Assembly: GCA_964514395.1 (NCBI GenBank) | Contig: CAZEQK010000003.1 | Coordinates: 75,925 to 139,924, forward strand | DNA from: CAZEQK01 sp964514395 | GTDB lineage: Bacteria > Bacillota > Bacilli > Tepidibacillales > Tepidibacillaceae | Direction of reading: 5' to 3' | Length of the DNA: 64,000 nt | Shown here: piece after piece, positions 26,572-36,442 of the stretch | Layout of the letters: each line of letters starts with the position of its first letter | Numbering within the stretch: the stretch's first letter is position 1 | Notes under the pieces: generated by a model | The model's input: only the letters and a program-made list of their open reading frames with translations | Told to the model about the DNA's origin: nothing | Database searches by the model: none | Position numbers and translations under genes: made by a program

Positions 26572-28572
26572 TTGAAAAAACAATGGAAAACAGCCTGTCC
26601 CTTAAATTGTTATGATGTATGTGGATTCATTGTTACCACGGAAGATAATAAGCTAATAAGCATAGACGGAGATCATGATCATCCAGTAACTCAGGGAAAA
26701 ATCTGTGGAAAAGGGAAAATGATTAAAGATCGTATATATGATCCCAGAAGAATTTTATATCCTCAAAAAAGGATAGGTGAGGGTCAATTTGTTCGAATAA
26801 GCTGGGATCAAGCAATTGAAGAAATTAGCAATAAAATGTTAGCTATCAGAGATAAGTATGGACCAACTGCAATCTTGCATAGTTATGATTACGCTTCAGG
26901 GGGACTACTAAAGGAGCTAGATCAACGATTTTTTAATTATTTTGGTGGGATGACTAAAGTTATTGGTAGTTTGTGTTGGGGAGCAGGGATAAAAGCACAG
27001 GAATATGATCTTGGAAATTCTCTAAGTCATGATGTGACTGATATATTAAATGCCCGTACGATTATTGTTTGGGGAAGAAATGTCACTACTACGAATATGC
27101 ATTTACTTCCATTTATTCAAGAAGCAAAGAAAGAAGGGGTAAAATTAATCGTTATTGATCCGATGAAAAATAACATTGCAAAGCTTGCAGATATGTATAT
27201 TTCTATAAAGCCTGGAATGGATGGGAACCTAGCATTAGCCATCAGTAAAATAATCATTGATAACAATTGGCATGATAAAGAGTTTATCCAAAAAAACACA
27301 GTAGGTTTTTCTGAATTAATGAAAGAACTAAACTCGATTGACATCGAAAAGATTTCCAAGGAAATAAAAATAGAAGTAAGCATCATGCAAGAATTAGCTA
27401 AAACATTTAAGAACAATAATCCTGTTACGGTGTTTTTAGGTTTAGGAATGCAAAGGTACAGAAATGGTGGGAATACGATAAGAGCAATTGACGCTCTGTT
27501 TGGATTAACAGGTAATATTGGTGTAAGTGGAGGTGGTGTAAATTACGCCAACCTTAATGTAGGCAAAAGTTTTAATTTTGATGAATTAATCCGTAATGAT
27601 CTCGGTAAGGAACAGCGTACATTTAAGCGACCTAGTCAAGCAGATGAAATACTAGAAGCAAATACCCCCCCAATTAAAATGGCGTTTATATCAAGAAGTA
27701 ATGCAGTTGTACAGCTACCATCAATAGCTAAAACCATGAAAGCATTTAAAAGTATTGATACGATGGTAGTTATAGATATGTATATGACCGAAACAGCTAA
27801 AATAGCTGATTATGTTCTTCCTACCACGTCAGTTTTTGAAGAAGAAGATATCTATTATGGATCTATGTTTCATGGGATCATCAGATTTGGTCCAAAACTG
27901 ATAGAACCTCCTGGTGAGGCATGGTCAGATTTAAAAATATGGTCATCATTAGCGAAAAAAATGAATTTAGATGGGTTTACAAAGACAATAGATGAATATT
28001 TAGGAATTGCCTTAAAGCCATTAAATAGATTTGGAATTAATTTAAAGAACTTAAAAGATGTAGGGCAAGCTAGATTGCCAATCCTTAATATTCCGTGGGA
28101 AATTAAAAGCTTTGACACACCATCTGGGAAATTCGAGTTTTATTCTCAACAAGCTAAGGATGATGGATTGAGTCCAATTGCAAAAATTGACTACCCAGAG
28201 ATGGTGAATGATAAAAAATACCCATACAATTTAATAACGATTCACCCAGTAAGGTCATTACATTCCCAGCACTATCTTATCCATAAGAAAGATAAACCGA
28301 GTATTACTATTTCAGAAAAAATCGCCGAAACAAAAGAATTGAAAAATGGTGATGAAATAAAAATATATAATGACCAAGGAGAAATAGATGGGATAGTAAA
28401 AATTAATGTGGGTAATCAAGAGGATACGATTATTATCGAAGAAGGCCGTTGGGTTGAAAGCGGAGGAGCTGTGAACAAGCTAACCTCTAATAGGTTATCA
28501 GATATGGGAAATGGCAGTGTATTATTTGATTGTACGGTTGATATTAAAAAATATAAAATGAATGTAGAATAA
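26572..28572 (+). CDS. yyaE: Molybdopterin-dependent oxidoreductase (YyaE-like)
   Basis: 666-residue member of the DMSO-reductase/formate dehydrogenase superfamily, one residue shorter than B. subtilis YyaE, which occupies the same locus. The N-terminal [4Fe-4S] motif is CPLNCYDVCGF with the fourth cysteine in KICGKGK; molybdopterin-guanine-dinucleotide motifs include IVWGRNVTTTN, LFGLTGNIGVSGGG and the C-terminal dinucleotide-binding domain after about residue 545. No Tat signal is seen, so it is cytoplasmic. Substrate unknown. TTG start after AGGAGAA. Confidence 0.92.
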   Translation: MKKQWKTACPLNCYDVCGFIVTTEDNKLISIDGDHDHPVTQGKICGKGKMIKDRIYDPRRILYPQKRIGEGQFVRISWDQAIEEISNKMLAIRDKYGPTAILHSYDYASGGLLKELDQRFFNYFGGMTKVIGSLCWGAGIKAQEYDLGNSLSHDVTDILNARTIIVWGRNVTTTNMHLLPFIQEAKKEGVKLIVIDPMKNNIAKLADMYISIKPGMDGNLALAISKIIIDNNWHDKEFIQKNTVGFSELMKELNSIDIEKISKEIKIEVSIMQELAKTFKNNNPVTVFLGLGMQRYRNGGNTIRAIDALFGLTGNIGVSGGGVNYANLNVGKSFNFDELIRNDLGKEQRTFKRPSQADEILEANTPPIKMAFISRSNAVVQLPSIAKTMKAFKSIDTMVVIDMYMTETAKIADYVLPTTSVFEEEDIYYGSMFHGIIRFGPKLIEPPGEAWSDLKIWSSLAKKMNLDGFTKTIDEYLGIALKPLNRFGINLKNLKDVGQARLPILNIPWEIKSFDTPSGKFEFYSQQAKDDGLSPIAKIDYPEMVNDKKYPYNLITIHPVRSLHSQHYLIHKKDKPSITISEKIAETKELKNGDEIKIYNDQGEIDGIVKINVGNQEDTIIIEEGRWVESGGAVNKLTSNRLSDMGNGSVLFDCTVDIKKYKMNVE

Positions 28573-28653
28573 ATGATATGATATCTATTGTATTTATAAA
28601 ACGCAATTTTATATAATGAGCAAGGATAATGTGAATAGTTAGGAGTGAACGAG

Positions 28654-29751
28654 ATGCCATTAACGACTGGTATCGTTGGTTTACCTAATGTTGGTAAATC
28701 AACTTTATTTAATGCAATAACGAAGGCTGGTGCCGAATCTGCAAACTATCCTTTTTGTACGATTGATCCAAATGTTGGGGTAGTTGAAGTTCCTGATGAA
28801 AGATTGATCATTTTAACAGAGATGTTCCAACCTAAGCAGACAGTACCCACAGCCTTTGAATTTGTTGATATAGCTGGATTGGTAAAGGGAGCAAGTCGTG
28901 GAGAAGGGTTAGGTAATAAATTCCTCTCGCATATTAGAGAGGTTGATGCCATCTGTCATGTTGTAAGGTGCTTTGAGGATGAGAATATAACCCATGTTGC
29001 AGGGAAAGTTGATCCAATAAGTGATATTGAAACGATTAATTTAGAATTAATTTTAGCAGATCTAGAAAGTATTGAAAAGAGAATAGATAAAACAAAGAAA
29101 AATTTAAAAGGTGGGGAAAAAAAACACAAGTTAGAATTTGACCTTTTAGAAAAGGTGAAAGAAACGTTAGAGCAAGAAAAACCTGCTCGAAGCATGGAAT
29201 TAACCGATGAAGAAAAGATGGTTGTGAAGGATATGCATTTGCTAACCATGAAACCTGTCTTGTACGTTGCAAATGTTAGTGAAGAGGAAGTGAATGTGGT
29301 AGACAACCCTTATGTAGAAAAGGTAAAAGAATTCGCAAAGCAAGAAAACTCCGAAGTGATCATGATAAGCGCCAAAGTCGAATCGGAAATCGCAGAATTA
29401 AGTGAAGAAGATAAAAAAATGTTTCTTGAAGAGTTAGGGTTGATGGAATCAGGATTAAATAGGCTGATAAAAGTTGCTTATAAATTACTTGGTTTAATTA
29501 CTTATTTTACTGCTGGACCTCAAGAAATTAGAGCATGGACCATTAAAGATGGAACAAAGGCGCCACAAGCAGCTGGTGTCATTCATACGGATTTTGAAAG
29601 AGGTTTTATAAGAGCTGAGATTGTAGGATACCATGACTTAATTACCTCTGGAACCATGCAGCAGGTTAAGGAAAAAGGACAATTAAGACTAGAAGGTAAA
29701 GAATATAGAATGAAGGATGGAGACGTTGTTCATTTTAGATTTAATGTGTAG
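28654..29751 (+). CDS. ychF: Redox-regulated ribosome-binding ATPase YchF (YyaF)
   Basis: 366 residues, identical in length to the family. Obg-like P-loop protein that prefers ATP: GLPNVGKSTLFNAIT, DIAGLVKGASRGEGLGNKFL and a C-terminal TGS domain (ITYFTAGPQEIRAWTIKDGT). Binds ribosomes and is linked to oxidative stress control. ATG 28654 after AGGAG; the GTG at 28645 lies inside the RBS spacer. It precedes rpsF as in B. subtilis. Confidence 0.97.
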   Translation: MPLTTGIVGLPNVGKSTLFNAITKAGAESANYPFCTIDPNVGVVEVPDERLIILTEMFQPKQTVPTAFEFVDIAGLVKGASRGEGLGNKFLSHIREVDAICHVVRCFEDENITHVAGKVDPISDIETINLELILADLESIEKRIDKTKKNLKGGEKKHKLEFDLLEKVKETLEQEKPARSMELTDEEKMVVKDMHLLTMKPVLYVANVSEEEVNVVDNPYVEKVKEFAKQENSEVIMISAKVESEIAELSEEDKKMFLEELGLMESGLNRLIKVAYKLLGLITYFTAGPQEIRAWTIKDGTKAPQAAGVIHTDFERGFIRAEIVGYHDLITSGTMQQVKEKGQLRLEGKEYRMKDGDVVHFRFNV

Positions 29752-29839
29752 TGTTTCTTTTTCTGTTTTTAGAACGATATAGAATAAAGATGGTTTGAAT
29801 GATTGCGATAGAAATTAAATAATGCTATAATGTTACAAT

Positions 29840-29895
29840 GCGAGTTTAAACGTCTCGCTCCTTGCTCTATCATTAGGGCCGTAAGTCCAAAAGGA
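29840..29895 (+). promoter_or_regulatory. Possible rpsF leader structure
   Basis: Between ychF and rpsF a hairpin GCGAG/CTCGC is followed by GGGCCGTAAGTCC just before the RBS. Ribosomal protein S6:S18 complexes regulate this operon through a leader RNA in many bacteria, and this is the right position. I cannot verify the motif without a covariance model. Confidence 0.4.
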
Positions 29896-29904
29896 GGTGA
29901 AAGT

Positions 29905-30192
29905 ATGCGTAAATACGAAGTGATGTATGTTATTCGTCCAGACCTTGAGCAGGATCCAACAAAGGAAGTAATAGAAAAGTTTAAAAATGTTATTACTGAT
30001 AATGGTGGGGAAATCGAAAAGCACGAGGAAATGGGGAAACGTCGTTTAGCGTATGAAATTGAGGGTTATAATGAAGGTTATTATGTTTTAATGAACATGT
30101 CAGTAGACCCAACTCTAATTTTAGAACTTGAACGTGTTTTCAGAATAACTGATAGTGTAATTCGTTATTTAGTTGTGAAAGATGAAAAGTAA
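29905..30192 (+). CDS. rpsF: 30S ribosomal protein S6
   Basis: 95 residues, complete (MRKYEVMYVIRPDLEQDPTK to VIRYLVVKDEK). The start is ATG 29905 after AAGGAGGTG; the longer frame from 29830 runs through the leader. First gene of rpsF-ssb-rpsR, which couples ribosome assembly to replication. Confidence 0.98.
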   Translation: MRKYEVMYVIRPDLEQDPTKEVIEKFKNVITDNGGEIEKHEEMGKRRLAYEIEGYNEGYYVLMNMSVDPTLILELERVFRITDSVIRYLVVKDEK

Positions 30193-30209
30193 TCATAGGG
30201 GGAATATCA

Positions 30210-30653
30210 ATGTTAAATCGTGTCATCTTGATTGGACGTTTAACTAGAGATCCAGAGTTAAGGTATACACCTAATGGTGTAGCAGTAGCAACCTTCACCC
30301 TAGCAGTCGACCGAAATTATACAAATCAGCAAGGACAAAGGGAAACCGATTTTATTAATATTGTGACCTGGAGAGGTTTAGCCGAAAATGTAGCTAACTA
30401 CTTAAAAAAAGGGCGTTTAGCTGCAGTAGATGGACGTATGCAAACCCGAAATTACGAAAATAATGAGGGTAGAAAAGTCTATGTAACAGAAATTGTTGCT
30501 GAGAATGTCAGATTTTTAGAATCGTCAAACCAATCTCAATCTAGGCCAGACCAAGATAGTAATAATGTAAGGGAAAATGACCGGGGCGGAAATGATCCAT
30601 TTTCCGACGAAAGTAGTCCTATTGATATTTCTGATGATGACTTACCTTTCTAA
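30210..30653 (+). CDS. ssb: Single-stranded DNA-binding protein
   Basis: 147 residues. OB-fold domain to about residue 105 (MLNRVILIGRLTRDPELRYT, then FINIVTWRGLAENVANYLKKG), a disordered Gln/Asn/Asp-rich linker, and the acidic protein-interaction tail ending DISDDDLPF. Somewhat shorter linker than B. subtilis SsbA (172 residues). Lies between rpsF and rpsR. Confidence 0.97.
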   Translation: MLNRVILIGRLTRDPELRYTPNGVAVATFTLAVDRNYTNQQGQRETDFINIVTWRGLAENVANYLKKGRLAAVDGRMQTRNYENNEGRKVYVTEIVAENVRFLESSNQSQSRPDQDSNNVRENDRGGNDPFSDESSPIDISDDDLPF

Positions 30654-30779
30654 TTTATTTGAAAAATATATAGATTATTAACAAAAAACTTAGATATAGT
30701 TACAACTAATATATATACATTATCTTAAATATTAAATATATATGTTACGGAATTTTCCTATATAAAAGGAGGGAATACT

Positions 30780-31010
30780 GTGGCTCGTAAACAACGTGGT
30801 GGAAAGCGTCGTAAAGTTTGTTACTTTACTGTTAATAAAATAACTCATATTGATTATAAAGATGTTGATTTATTAAAAAAGTTTATCAGTGAACGTGGTA
30901 AAATCTTACCTCGTCGTGTAACTGGTACATCTGCAAAGTATCAACGTCGATTAACAACTGCTATTAAAAGATCTCGCCATATTGGTTTATTACCATATAC
31001 TGTTGAGTAA
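30780..31010 (+). CDS. rpsR: 30S ribosomal protein S18
   Basis: 76 residues from GTG 30780 after GGAGGG. Basic N-terminus ARKQRGGKRRKVCYFT and the signature VDLLKKFISERGKILPRRVTG identify S18, the partner of S6. Complete; last gene of its operon, followed by a strong terminator. Confidence 0.98.
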   Translation: MARKQRGGKRRKVCYFTVNKITHIDYKDVDLLKKFISERGKILPRRVTGTSAKYQRRLTTAIKRSRHIGLLPYTVE

Positions 31011-31023
31011 ACAGATGATAATA

Positions 31024-31057
31024 GAGAATCCTCTTTATGTTAAAGAGGATTCTTTTC
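31024..31057 (+). terminator. Terminator after rpsR
   Basis: Thirteen-pair stem AGAATCCTCTTTA/TAAAGAGGATTCT with a four-base loop, then TTTC. Confidence 0.88.
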
Positions 31058-31241
31058 ATTCTTATGTTTACTACTTACCAATACAAAATACCTCAAACGA
31101 AATAATGAAAAATAGCAGCTATATTCATTTAAGGCTATCTTTTGATATAATGTGTTAGATGAGTAAAAAAGGTTTCTATTATTATCTGTTGAAATACTTA
31201 AGATTATAGGAATAAGTAAGTACGTTAAAAAAAGGAGCTGA

Positions 31242-31556
31242 TTGCAATTGGAGAAGCCTGGAAACGTACGTATAGCGAAAAATATTAAAGTGCTGGAATG
31301 GTTGAAAGCTGAAATTATAGAGCAGGTTGGTGCATTATACAAGGGTTTGTTCCAGGGTAATGATTCCTTTATTATTGATAGTATGGCAAGTTTGATTATA
31401 GCCATATATGTACTTGCAAGAAGAATAGGTATACCATTTCATAAAATAGACAAAGCTGTTATGGAGAAGCTACAAGACCATCAGCGTGAAGGTCATGAAA
31501 TTGAGGATTGGTATGGTGACTTATCCGTATTAGAGGAATTTATTAATAAACGCTAA
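31242..31556 (+). CDS. MazG-like family protein
   Basis: About 104 residues, mostly helical, with the pattern EWLKAEIIEQVGALYKGL, DSMASLIIAIYVLARRIG and EGHEIEDWYGDLSVLEEF, which fits the MazG-like all-alpha NTP pyrophosphohydrolase group. The usual EExxE metal-binding motif is not clearly present, so activity is doubtful. Start is TTG at 31242 or 31248; AAGGAG is 4 or 10 bases away. It leads the operon with DUF2232, gdpP and rplI. Confidence 0.75.
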   Translation: MQLEKPGNVRIAKNIKVLEWLKAEIIEQVGALYKGLFQGNDSFIIDSMASLIIAIYVLARRIGIPFHKIDKAVMEKLQDHQREGHEIEDWYGDLSVLEEFINKR

Positions 31557-31568
31557 GAGGTGTGTAAA

Positions 31569-32489
31569 TTGAATAAAAGTAGAGAATTATCAGAAGGGGC
31601 AATATTTACAACACTATATATCATTCTACTAGTGTTATCAGTTTATACCCCATTAGGAATGATTAGTATCTATATCATACCTGTGCCTTTTATCATATAT
31701 GGTTATCGAAACAGGTTTAAGTTAGCTACCGTGTGGTTTATTTTTGCTAATATCATTTTAGCAACATTGTTAGCAAGTATTTATGGGTTTTTTCTTACAA
31801 TCTTAGCAACAATAACAGGAATTGTTATGGGAACCCTTTATAAAAGAAGTAGTGCCCTAATGGCCGTCGTTGGTGGCATTATTGCAACCATTGCAAATTT
31901 TATTATCATATTAGTATTAAGTAAAATATTGTTTAATATTAATTTAGTAGATACATTACAACAGTTGTTGAACTATTTTTTACAAGGAACAGAGAAATTG
32001 TTAGGTACTAATAATAAGCAAACAAAAGATTTACTAAATTCTTACCAAGCTGTATTAAATAACATCGGACAAATATTACCATTTATGATGATATCCTACG
32101 CAATGTTCATTGTATTTATAAATCATGTTATAACAGGGTTGATTATGAAAGCAAGAGGGACCCAAGTACCGAAATTACCGCCACTTAGAGAATGGAATTT
32201 TCCAAGAAGTGTTATTGTTTATTACTTAATTACAGTATCTATTTTACTTATTAATCCTGATTCAAATGCCTTAAAAATTATTGCAATGAACTTGTATCCT
32301 TTATTACAAATTATTTTAATTATACAAGGTGTTACTTTTGTATATTATTACGCACATCTTAAAAAATTAGGTAATGCTCTACCTATCATCACGTTAATAA
32401 GCGCTTTTTTACCGATTATTTCACAATTGATCCATGTCATTGGAATTGTTGATATCGGTTTTAATCTGCGTAAAAAGTTAAAAGCTTAG
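31569..32489 (+). CDS. DUF2232 membrane protein (YybS-like)
   Basis: 306 residues with about eight hydrophobic segments; DUF2232, the family of B. subtilis YybS, constantly found before gdpP. TTG start 31569 after AGAGGTG. Motif-like stretches are LSEGAIFTTLYIILLVLSVY at the N-terminus and the C-terminal ITLISAFLPIISQLIHVIG. Resembles ECF transporter S components in overall topology, but its role is unknown. Confidence 0.88.
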   Translation: MNKSRELSEGAIFTTLYIILLVLSVYTPLGMISIYIIPVPFIIYGYRNRFKLATVWFIFANIILATLLASIYGFFLTILATITGIVMGTLYKRSSALMAVVGGIIATIANFIIILVLSKILFNINLVDTLQQLLNYFLQGTEKLLGTNNKQTKDLLNSYQAVLNNIGQILPFMMISYAMFIVFINHVITGLIMKARGTQVPKLPPLREWNFPRSVIVYYLITVSILLINPDSNALKIIAMNLYPLLQIILIIQGVTFVYYYAHLKKLGNALPIITLISAFLPIISQLIHVIGIVDIGFNLRKKLKA

Positions 32490-32502
32490 GGGCTGATTTG
32501 AA

Positions 32503-34458
32503 ATGCCTAAAGATTTATTAAACAAATGGTATGGTGCACATTCAATCATCTATCTCTTATTAAGTGTTATTTTTATAGGCTACCTATTTTATTATAACTG
32601 GATGTTAGCATTTATTGGATTAGTGATATTACTAGTCATCATATATCTTACCTATCGCACTGAAGTTGCTTTTAGAGAAAATCTTAAACATTACTTAGAA
32701 ACAATATCGTACAGGGTTAAAAAAACGGGTACTGATGTCTTACAAAATCTACCTATTGGAATGATTTTATATGATGAAGAAGGTAAAGTAGAATGGCATA
32801 ACCCATATCTATTTGTCATGACTGGTGAAGAGAATATCATCGGAAAAGATCTTGTCGAGTTAATACCAGCATTAAATCTGAAAAGTGACTTGAAAAGAAT
32901 AGAGATTCAGTATGATAAGAAAATATATCAAATAGATATAAATCCCAAAGAGAGACTCCTATATTTGACAGATATCACTGAATATCGATATTTAGTTGAT
33001 CAATACCATAATGAAAAAACAGTATTTGGTATTATCCATATGGATAATTTAGATGAAGTTGGTCAAGGGATGGATGAATTAAGTAGGAGCCTATTGTTAA
33101 CGGATGTGACAAGTGCTATTAATGATTGGTCAAATGAATTAAGTATATATATAAGAAGATATACAGCTGATAAATTTTTTATCATTACGAATAATATTGT
33201 GCTAGAGCAATTAGAGAATTCAAGGTTTGATATTCTTGATGTCGTTCGTGAGATGACAGCAGAAAATAAAATACCACTTACATTAAGTATCGGCATAGGC
33301 GCAGGTACAGACTCCTTCATAGAATTAGGTGAATTGGCACAATCAAGCTTAGACATTGCCCTTGGTCGTGGGGGAGACCAGGCTGCTGTAAAAGTCGGAG
33401 AAAGATTATCATTCTATGGTGGTAAATCCAATGCAGTGGAGAAACGTACAAGAGTGAGGGCTAGAGTTATTTCACATGCTTTAAAGGATTTAATAAAAGA
33501 GAGTGATTTTGTTCTGATTATGGGACATAAATCACCTGATATGGATGCTTTAGGTGCTGCCATAGGAATATTAAAGGCTGTATTAGTGAACGACAAACAG
33601 GGTTATATTGTATTAGATGAGCCAAATCCAATGATTTCGGATCTCTTAGAAGAAGTATCAAATCATAAGGAGTTACCTAAATATTTTATTACACCAGAAA
33701 AATCATTAAGTATGGCATCAGCGAAAACCTTATTAATTATAGTTGATACGCATAAACCATCTATGACAATTGAGCCTAAGCTTGTGGAAAACTCAAAACG
33801 AGTAGTGGTAATAGATCATCATAGACGTGGAGAAGAGTTTGTAGAAGATCCAGTTCTTATCTATATCGAACCATATGCTTCCTCTACATGTGAATTAGTA
33901 ACGGAATTATTACAATATCAAAGTGATAAATTACAAATGGACAATTTAGAAGCGACTGCTTTATTAGCAGGAATAACAGTAGATACCAAGAGATTCGCAT
34001 TTAAAACTGGAGCAAGAACATATGAAGCAGCTTCATTTTTAAGAACAAACGGAGCTGATCCAACCATGGTTCAAAAGCTTTTAAAGGAAGATATATCACA
34101 ATATATACTAAAATCAGAAATTGTTAGAGAAGCGAAAATAGTTTTTAATAATATTGCGATAGCAATTGCAGATGAAAAATTAGATCAAATATTAATAGCG
34201 CAGACAGCAGATACACTTTTAGAACTAAAAGGAGTTTTAGCATCCTTTGTTATAAGTGTAAGGAAGGACAATTTAGTTTCTATTAGTGCGAGATCATTTG
34301 GTCAAATTAATGTTCAAATCATAATGGAACGATTAGGTGGAGGCGGACATTTAACAAACGCAGCAGCACAATTTGAGGATATATCTATAGAAAAAGCTGA
34401 GACAAAATTATTAGAAGTTTTACAATCCATCAAACAAGAAGGAGGTTTTAAAGCATGA
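32503..34458 (+). CDS. gdpP: Cyclic-di-AMP phosphodiesterase GdpP
   Basis: 651-residue membrane enzyme that hydrolyses c-di-AMP. Order: two membrane helices (about 15-52), a heme-type PAS domain (about 75-150), a degenerate GGDEF domain (about 170-305, lacking the GGDEF signature) and a DHH-DHHA1 phosphodiesterase from about 340 (GHKSPDMDALGAAIG, VDTHKPS, VIDHHRRGEEF, GGGGHLTNAAAQ). Stop overlaps the rplI ATG by 4 bp. Loss of this protein in other Firmicutes alters beta-lactam and osmotic tolerance. Confidence 0.96.
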   Translation: MPKDLLNKWYGAHSIIYLLLSVIFIGYLFYYNWMLAFIGLVILLVIIYLTYRTEVAFRENLKHYLETISYRVKKTGTDVLQNLPIGMILYDEEGKVEWHNPYLFVMTGEENIIGKDLVELIPALNLKSDLKRIEIQYDKKIYQIDINPKERLLYLTDITEYRYLVDQYHNEKTVFGIIHMDNLDEVGQGMDELSRSLLLTDVTSAINDWSNELSIYIRRYTADKFFIITNNIVLEQLENSRFDILDVVREMTAENKIPLTLSIGIGAGTDSFIELGELAQSSLDIALGRGGDQAAVKVGERLSFYGGKSNAVEKRTRVRARVISHALKDLIKESDFVLIMGHKSPDMDALGAAIGILKAVLVNDKQGYIVLDEPNPMISDLLEEVSNHKELPKYFITPEKSLSMASAKTLLIIVDTHKPSMTIEPKLVENSKRVVVIDHHRRGEEFVEDPVLIYIEPYASSTCELVTELLQYQSDKLQMDNLEATALLAGITVDTKRFAFKTGARTYEAASFLRTNGADPTMVQKLLKEDISQYILKSEIVREAKIVFNNIAIAIADEKLDQILIAQTADTLLELKGVLASFVISVRKDNLVSISARSFGQINVQIIMERLGGGGHLTNAAAQFEDISIEKAETKLLEVLQSIKQEGGFKA

Positions 34459-34901
34459 AAGTAATTTTCTTAAATGATGTGAAGGGTAAAGGAAAAAAAG
34501 GAGAAGTAAAAGAAATTTCAGATGGCTATGCAAGAAATTATTTAATTCCTAAAGGTCTTGCAAAGGCAGCTACTAGTAGTAATGTAAAAGAAATGGCTGC
34601 AATTGAGCACAGTGAACAAGTGAGAAAAGAGAATGAGTTAAAAAGAGCACAACAATTAGCAGAAAAACTTGAAAAGATAACGATTACGATTAAATCTAAG
34701 GCTGGAGAAAACGGAAAATTATTCGGTGCTGTTACATCAAAGCAGATTGCTGAAGCATTAAAAAAAGAGAAAGTTACTATAGATAAAAGGAAAATTTTAT
34801 TAGATGAACCTATCAGAGCTTTAGGTTATACTCATGTATTAGTAAAACTCCATTCAGAGGTAACTGCGAATATTAAAGTAAATGTAAGTGAAGAAAATTA
34901 A
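34455..34901 (+). CDS. rplI: 50S ribosomal protein L9
   Basis: 148 residues: N-terminal domain MKVIFLNDVKGKGKKGEVKE with DGYARNYLIPKGLA, a long helix, and the C-terminal RNA-binding domain (LFGAVTSKQIAEAL). Full length. Its ATG overlaps the gdpP stop (ATGA), so it is translationally coupled; dnaC follows 18 bp downstream. Confidence 0.98.
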   Translation: MKVIFLNDVKGKGKKGEVKEISDGYARNYLIPKGLAKAATSSNVKEMAAIEHSEQVRKENELKRAQQLAEKLEKITITIKSKAGENGKLFGAVTSKQIAEALKKEKVTIDKRKILLDEPIRALGYTHVLVKLHSEVTANIKVNVSEEN

Positions 34902-34919
34902 AAATGAGGCGAGTCCATC

Positions 34920-36272
34920 ATGAGTGAATTGTTTTTGGACAGATTACCACCCCAAAATGTAGAAGCTGAACAAGCGGTTTTAGGTGCTATTCTTTTAGAG
35001 AAAGATGCTTTAATTAAGATTTTAGAGTTTATTTCACCTGAAGATTTTTACAGAACAGCCCATCAGCGAATTTATAGAGCAATGTTAAACCTTTCTGAAT
35101 TAGGTGAGCCTATTGATTTAGTAACACTTACTTCAGAATTACAGAACAAGAGTATATTAGAAGAAGTTGGCGGTGTAACCTATCTTACGGACCTAGCGAA
35201 CTCCGTTCCTACAGCAGCAAATATTGAATATTATGCAAAAATTATTGAAGAAAAATCAATTTTGCGAAGGTTGATTAAGGCTGCAACAGAGATAGCTTCA
35301 AATGGTTACGCAGAAAGTGAAAATATCAATGAAGTCATCAGTAATGCTGAGAAGCGAATTTTTGAGATATCTCAAAAAAAATATAACGATGGATTTGTGT
35401 CGATAAAAGATGTACTAATGGACACCTTAGACCGTATAGAATTCCTTCATCATAACAAAGGAGAAATAACAGGAATTCCATCTGGATTCTCCGATCTTGA
35501 TAAAATGACATCTGGCTTTCAAAAATCCGACTTAATCATTATCGCTGCTAGGCCGAGTGTTGGTAAAACAGCCTTTGCATTAAACGTAGCACAAAATGTA
35601 TCTGCTAGAGCAAAAGAAACAGTGGCGATATTCAGCTTAGAAATGTCAGCTCAGCAGCTAGTACAAAGGATGGTTTCCTCTGAGGGGAATATTGATGCAC
35701 ATAAATTGAGAACAGGTCTAATGGAAGAAAATGATTGGCAAAGACTAACGATGGCAATGAGCACATTATCTGAGGCACCAATCTATATTGATGATACCCC
35801 AGGCATTAATGTCTATGAAGTAAGAGCAAAAGCAAGAAGATTAAAGGCAGAGAAGGGCTTAGGAATGATATTAATTGACTACATACAGCTGATTCAGGGT
35901 AGGGGTAGATCAGATAACAGACAGCAGGAAATATCGGAAATATCAAGGCAGTTAAAAGGAATAGCTAGAGAATTAGAGGTTCCTGTAGTTGCATTATCCC
36001 AATTAAGCCGTGCAGTAGAACAGCGTCAAGATAAAAGACCCATGCTTTCAGATATTCGTGAATCAGGTAGTATTGAGCAGGACGCTGATGTGGTTGCCTT
36101 TTTATATCGTGATGATTACTATAACCCAGAGACAGAAAAAAAGAATATAATTGAGATCATTATTGGAAAACAAAGAAATGGACCAGTTGGAAAAGTTGAG
36201 CTGGTTTTCCTCAAAAGCTTTAATAAATTTGTAAATTATGCTAAAAGTATAGAAAATACAGATTCTGAGTAA
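34920..36272 (+). CDS. dnaC: Replicative DNA helicase (DnaC in Bacillus, DnaB family)
   Basis: 450-residue hexameric helicase; B. subtilis DnaC is 454. N-terminal helical domain begins FLDRLPPQNVEAEQAVLGAI; the RecA-like domain has Walker A ARPSVGKTAFALNVA, Walker B LGMILIDYIQLIQG and SDIRESGSIEQDADVVAFLYR near the C-terminus. No intein is present. A terminator immediately follows. Confidence 0.98.
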   Translation: MSELFLDRLPPQNVEAEQAVLGAILLEKDALIKILEFISPEDFYRTAHQRIYRAMLNLSELGEPIDLVTLTSELQNKSILEEVGGVTYLTDLANSVPTAANIEYYAKIIEEKSILRRLIKAATEIASNGYAESENINEVISNAEKRIFEISQKKYNDGFVSIKDVLMDTLDRIEFLHHNKGEITGIPSGFSDLDKMTSGFQKSDLIIIAARPSVGKTAFALNVAQNVSARAKETVAIFSLEMSAQQLVQRMVSSEGNIDAHKLRTGLMEENDWQRLTMAMSTLSEAPIYIDDTPGINVYEVRAKARRLKAEKGLGMILIDYIQLIQGRGRSDNRQQEISEISRQLKGIARELEVPVVALSQLSRAVEQRQDKRPMLSDIRESGSIEQDADVVAFLYRDDYYNPETEKKNIIEIIIGKQRNGPVGKVELVFLKSFNKFVNYAKSIENTDSE

Positions 36273-36300
36273 CCTCAATATATATAGGTTACTCTTTTTA
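36267..36300 (+). terminator. Terminator after dnaC
   Basis: Nine-pair stem GAGTAACCT/AGGTTACTC whose left arm includes the dnaC stop codon, followed by TTTTT. Confidence 0.85.
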
Positions 36301-36315
36301 TTGTCTGTATATTAG

Positions 36316-36389
36316 ACGAACAAAAAGCAGTAAAATCTCAACAAATGTTCGTTTATTTAATTGACATGGTCAATAGAGACTGCTAAACT
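36316..36389 (+). promoter_or_regulatory. PurR box pair and promoter of purA
   Basis: Two inverted PurBox-like elements, CGAACAAAA (36317-36325) and AAATGTTCG (36343-36351, the complement of CGAACATTT), lie just upstream of TTGACA (36361-36366) and TAAACT (36384-36389) with 17-bp spacing. In B. subtilis PurR binds such pairs at purA and represses when PRPP is low. Confidence 0.7.
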
Positions 36390-36442
36390 AAGATTGGATT
36401 AAAAGAAACTAATTAATGATAGTACAAATGGAGGTGTTTCCT